Below are positions 5,844 to 7,274 of a stretch of DNA of 7,274 bases, in pieces. Every line of letters starts with the position of its first letter. Within the stretch, counting starts at the first letter, position 1. The notes below the pieces were generated by a model, which worked only from the letters and a program-made list of their open reading frames with translations, did no database searches and had not been told where the DNA came from. This DNA is from Erysipelotrichaceae bacterium (GTDB lineage Bacteria > Bacillota_I > Bacilli_A > RFN20 > CAG-826). Made by a program: the position numbers and the translations under genes. The DNA is taken from assembly GCA_031271635.1 (NCBI GenBank), contig JAISVG010000010.1, positions 1 to 7,274 of the forward strand, in the 5' to 3' direction.

Positions 5844-7097
5844 TTACTCCTTCTTTTTAACTATACTAATTATACTATGATTATGTAATTTCGTGATAAT
5901 CTTGTCTTCGATTTCGATTTGATTTACATCGCGGATTATCGCTCCGTCAGCCCTCAAAGTTAGTGAATAGCCTCGCTTCAAGACATTTTCCGGAGAAAGA
6001 TCGATTAAACGATGTGAAAGCGTCTTCAGCTGTTCTCTTTTATGCTTTAAATGATAGCCAAGTGCCGTTTCAAGTTTTTGTCCGTAAGTTGTCATTTGAT
6101 ACTGATAAGTAGTTAGTTTCTTTTCAAGAATTTGATCAAGAACCATGCTTGCCTTATCAATAAATCCTTTACGAGATCGTGTCATTTGTTGATGCGATAA
6201 GAGGAGTTTTCCGTTTAAACTCTCAAAGTGTTCTTTTAAGTGTCTAAAGGAGGCACTCACCCGACCTTCAAAAAACCATGAATACTCATCAAGCATCTTG
6301 GTCAGGACAATTTGATCAAGAGTAACAATTTCTGCGGCTGCTGTCGGTGTCGAAACATGAACATCACTCACAAGATCACTTAAAGAAAGGTTAATCTCGT
6401 GACCAATCGCCGTCACTACTGGAGTATTAAGTTCATAAATAGCGGTTACGACCGCCTCATCATTAAAAGCTTCAAGATCATCAAGCGACCCTCCACCACG
6501 CGAAAGAATAATGACATCTAAATTCATTTTATCGGCTCTCTTAAGAACGCTGACTAATTGTGCTGGGGCCTCTTTTCCTTGGACTTGAGCGGGGAAAAAA
6601 CTGATTTTGCTAAGCGGCATCCGGCGCTTAATATTAAAAATGAGATCTTCATAAGCGGCTGATTTTAACGCCGTGATCAGACCAATTTGTTCGTTAAAAC
6701 GCTTTAAAGGCTTCTTATGCTCTAAGCGGAAGTAGCCTTTGCTTTCAAGACGGTCTTTCAGGTGTTTTAGTGCTAAGAGTTTATCACCGACGCCACTTAG
6801 CGACATTCCTTCGGCATAAATCTGGTAGGTTCCGCGTTCCGAGTAAACATTTATCGAACCGCGAATAATCACTTCATCGCCAACTTTTGGCACAAAGTTT
6901 AACGCCATAAGATAATTCTTCCACATTACTCCTTTAAGGGTGGAGTTAGGATCTTTAATGGCGAAGTAAGCGTGACCACCACTTGTCTTAAACTCACTTA
7001 GTTCCCCGATAATAGCGATATTCTTTAAGGATTGATCTTCAAAAAGATTACGAATCAAAGCATTAACTTCGCTGACGGTACGAGTAATTTTTTTCAT
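5844..7097 (-). CDS. xseA: Exodeoxyribonuclease VII large subunit
   Basis: Catalytic subunit of exonuclease VII. The 417 residues begin with an OB-fold DNA-binding domain (about 1-100, with IGELSEFKTSGGHAYFAIKD at 30-49). The catalytic domain follows, with SAAYEDLI (146-153), the RGGGSLDDLEAFN loop (200-212) and IGHEINLSLSDLVSD (231-245) followed by STPTAAAE. A long helical region from about 260 to 370 is expected to form the coiled coil that recruits XseB. The ATG overlaps the nusB stop in an ATGA arrangement. By position the residues equivalent to E. coli Asp155, Arg205 and His238 are kept (Asp151, Arg200, His233), but the Asp of the GHETD motif (E. coli Asp241, from memory) is Asn236. Family and operon context are otherwise clear. 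Confidence 0.96.
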   Translation of the reverse strand: MKKITRTVSEVNALIRNLFEDQSLKNIAIIGELSEFKTSGGHAYFAIKDPNSTLKGVMWKNYLMALNFVPKVGDEVIIRGSINVYSERGTYQIYAEGMSLSGVGDKLLALKHLKDRLESKGYFRLEHKKPLKRFNEQIGLITALKSAAYEDLIFNIKRRMPLSKISFFPAQVQGKEAPAQLVSVLKRADKMNLDVIILSRGGGSLDDLEAFNDEAVVTAIYELNTPVVTAIGHEINLSLSDLVSDVHVSTPTAAAEIVTLDQIVLTKMLDEYSWFFEGRVSASFRHLKEHFESLNGKLLLSHQQMTRSRKGFIDKASMVLDQILEKKLTTYQYQMTTYGQKLETALGYHLKHKREQLKTLSHRLIDLSPENVLKRGYSLTLRADGAIIRDVNQIEIEDKIITKLHNHSIISIVKKKE

Positions 7098-7274
7098 AAT
7101 ACATTATCCAAGATGGCATTAATGTATTTGTAGTCATCAGTATTAAGATTTTGTTTGGCAAAATTAACCGCCACATTAATGCCGATTTTCTTTTCAAGAC
7201 CAAGATACTTTACCTGATTAACAATACTAAGAAGTGTTGCTTGAGCTAAGAAAGCGAGGCGCTTAAAGTCCCAA
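7094..7274 (-). CDS. nusB: Transcription antitermination factor NusB (C-terminal part; start outside window)
   Basis: The minus strand is open from the edge to a TGA at 7094-7096 that overlaps the xseA start. About 59 residues are visible, beginning WDFKRLAFLAQATLL. They match the C-terminal helices of NusB: the Trp-Leu-xx-Arg-type start, INVAVNFAK (family INEAVELAK) and YKYINAILDNVL (family FINGVLDKI). NusB is an all-helical RNA-binding protein that joins NusE/S10 on boxA RNA for rRNA antitermination. The order nusB-xseA-xseB-dxs resembles the Bacillota arrangement, minus folD and ispA. Confidence 0.88.
   Translation of the reverse strand, partial: WDFKRLAFLAQATLLSIVNQVKYLGLEKKIGINVAVNFAKQNLNTDDYKYINAILDNVL

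Overview
The window is AT-rich bacterial DNA, and every gene in it lies on the minus strand. Tryptophan is encoded by TGG and TGA works as a stop, so the code is the standard one. The gene set and order (nusB-xseA-xseB-dxs, then mraZ-rsmH-small membrane ORF-ftsA-like-ftsZ) point to the Bacillota/Mycoplasmatota side of bacteria. The closest fit is probably a standard-code, wall-less or genome-reduced lineage of the Acholeplasma / Izemoplasma / RF39 kind. That placement is inferred from gene content and divergence, not from a search.

Read in the direction of transcription (high to low coordinates), there are three units. Unit 1 is the 3' end of nusB, then xseA, xseB and dxs, with tiny gaps or overlaps, ending in a hairpin-plus-T7 terminator at 3728-3767. 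It combines a transcription antitermination factor, both subunits of exonuclease VII, and the first enzyme of MEP isoprenoid synthesis. Unit 2 starts from a promoter directly beside that terminator and contains mraZ, rsmH and a 48-residue single-helix membrane protein, ending in a second terminator at 2108-2153. Its leader holds 10-bp-phased GG-containing decamers that look like the MraZ autoregulatory operator. Unit 3 starts from a consensus-like promoter whose -10 box is only 6 bases from the start codon of a divergent FtsA-like protein. That suggests a leaderless transcript carrying the ftsA-like gene and ftsZ, which runs off the low-coordinate edge.

The most notable content is a stripped-down dcw (division and cell wall) cluster. 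No pbp, mraY, murD, ftsW, murG or divIB/ftsQ lies between rsmH and ftsZ. What remains is a tiny protein at the ftsL position and an FtsA homologue that keeps the overall pattern of the actin fold but has lost the recognisable nucleotide-binding motifs and the C-terminal amphipathic tail. XseA, Dxs, RsmH and FtsZ each also depart from very conserved motifs at one or a few positions. I see no mobile element, CRISPR array, tRNA, rRNA or defence system. All the genes belong to recognised housekeeping contexts, and the interest lies in their divergence and in the regulatory arrangement.
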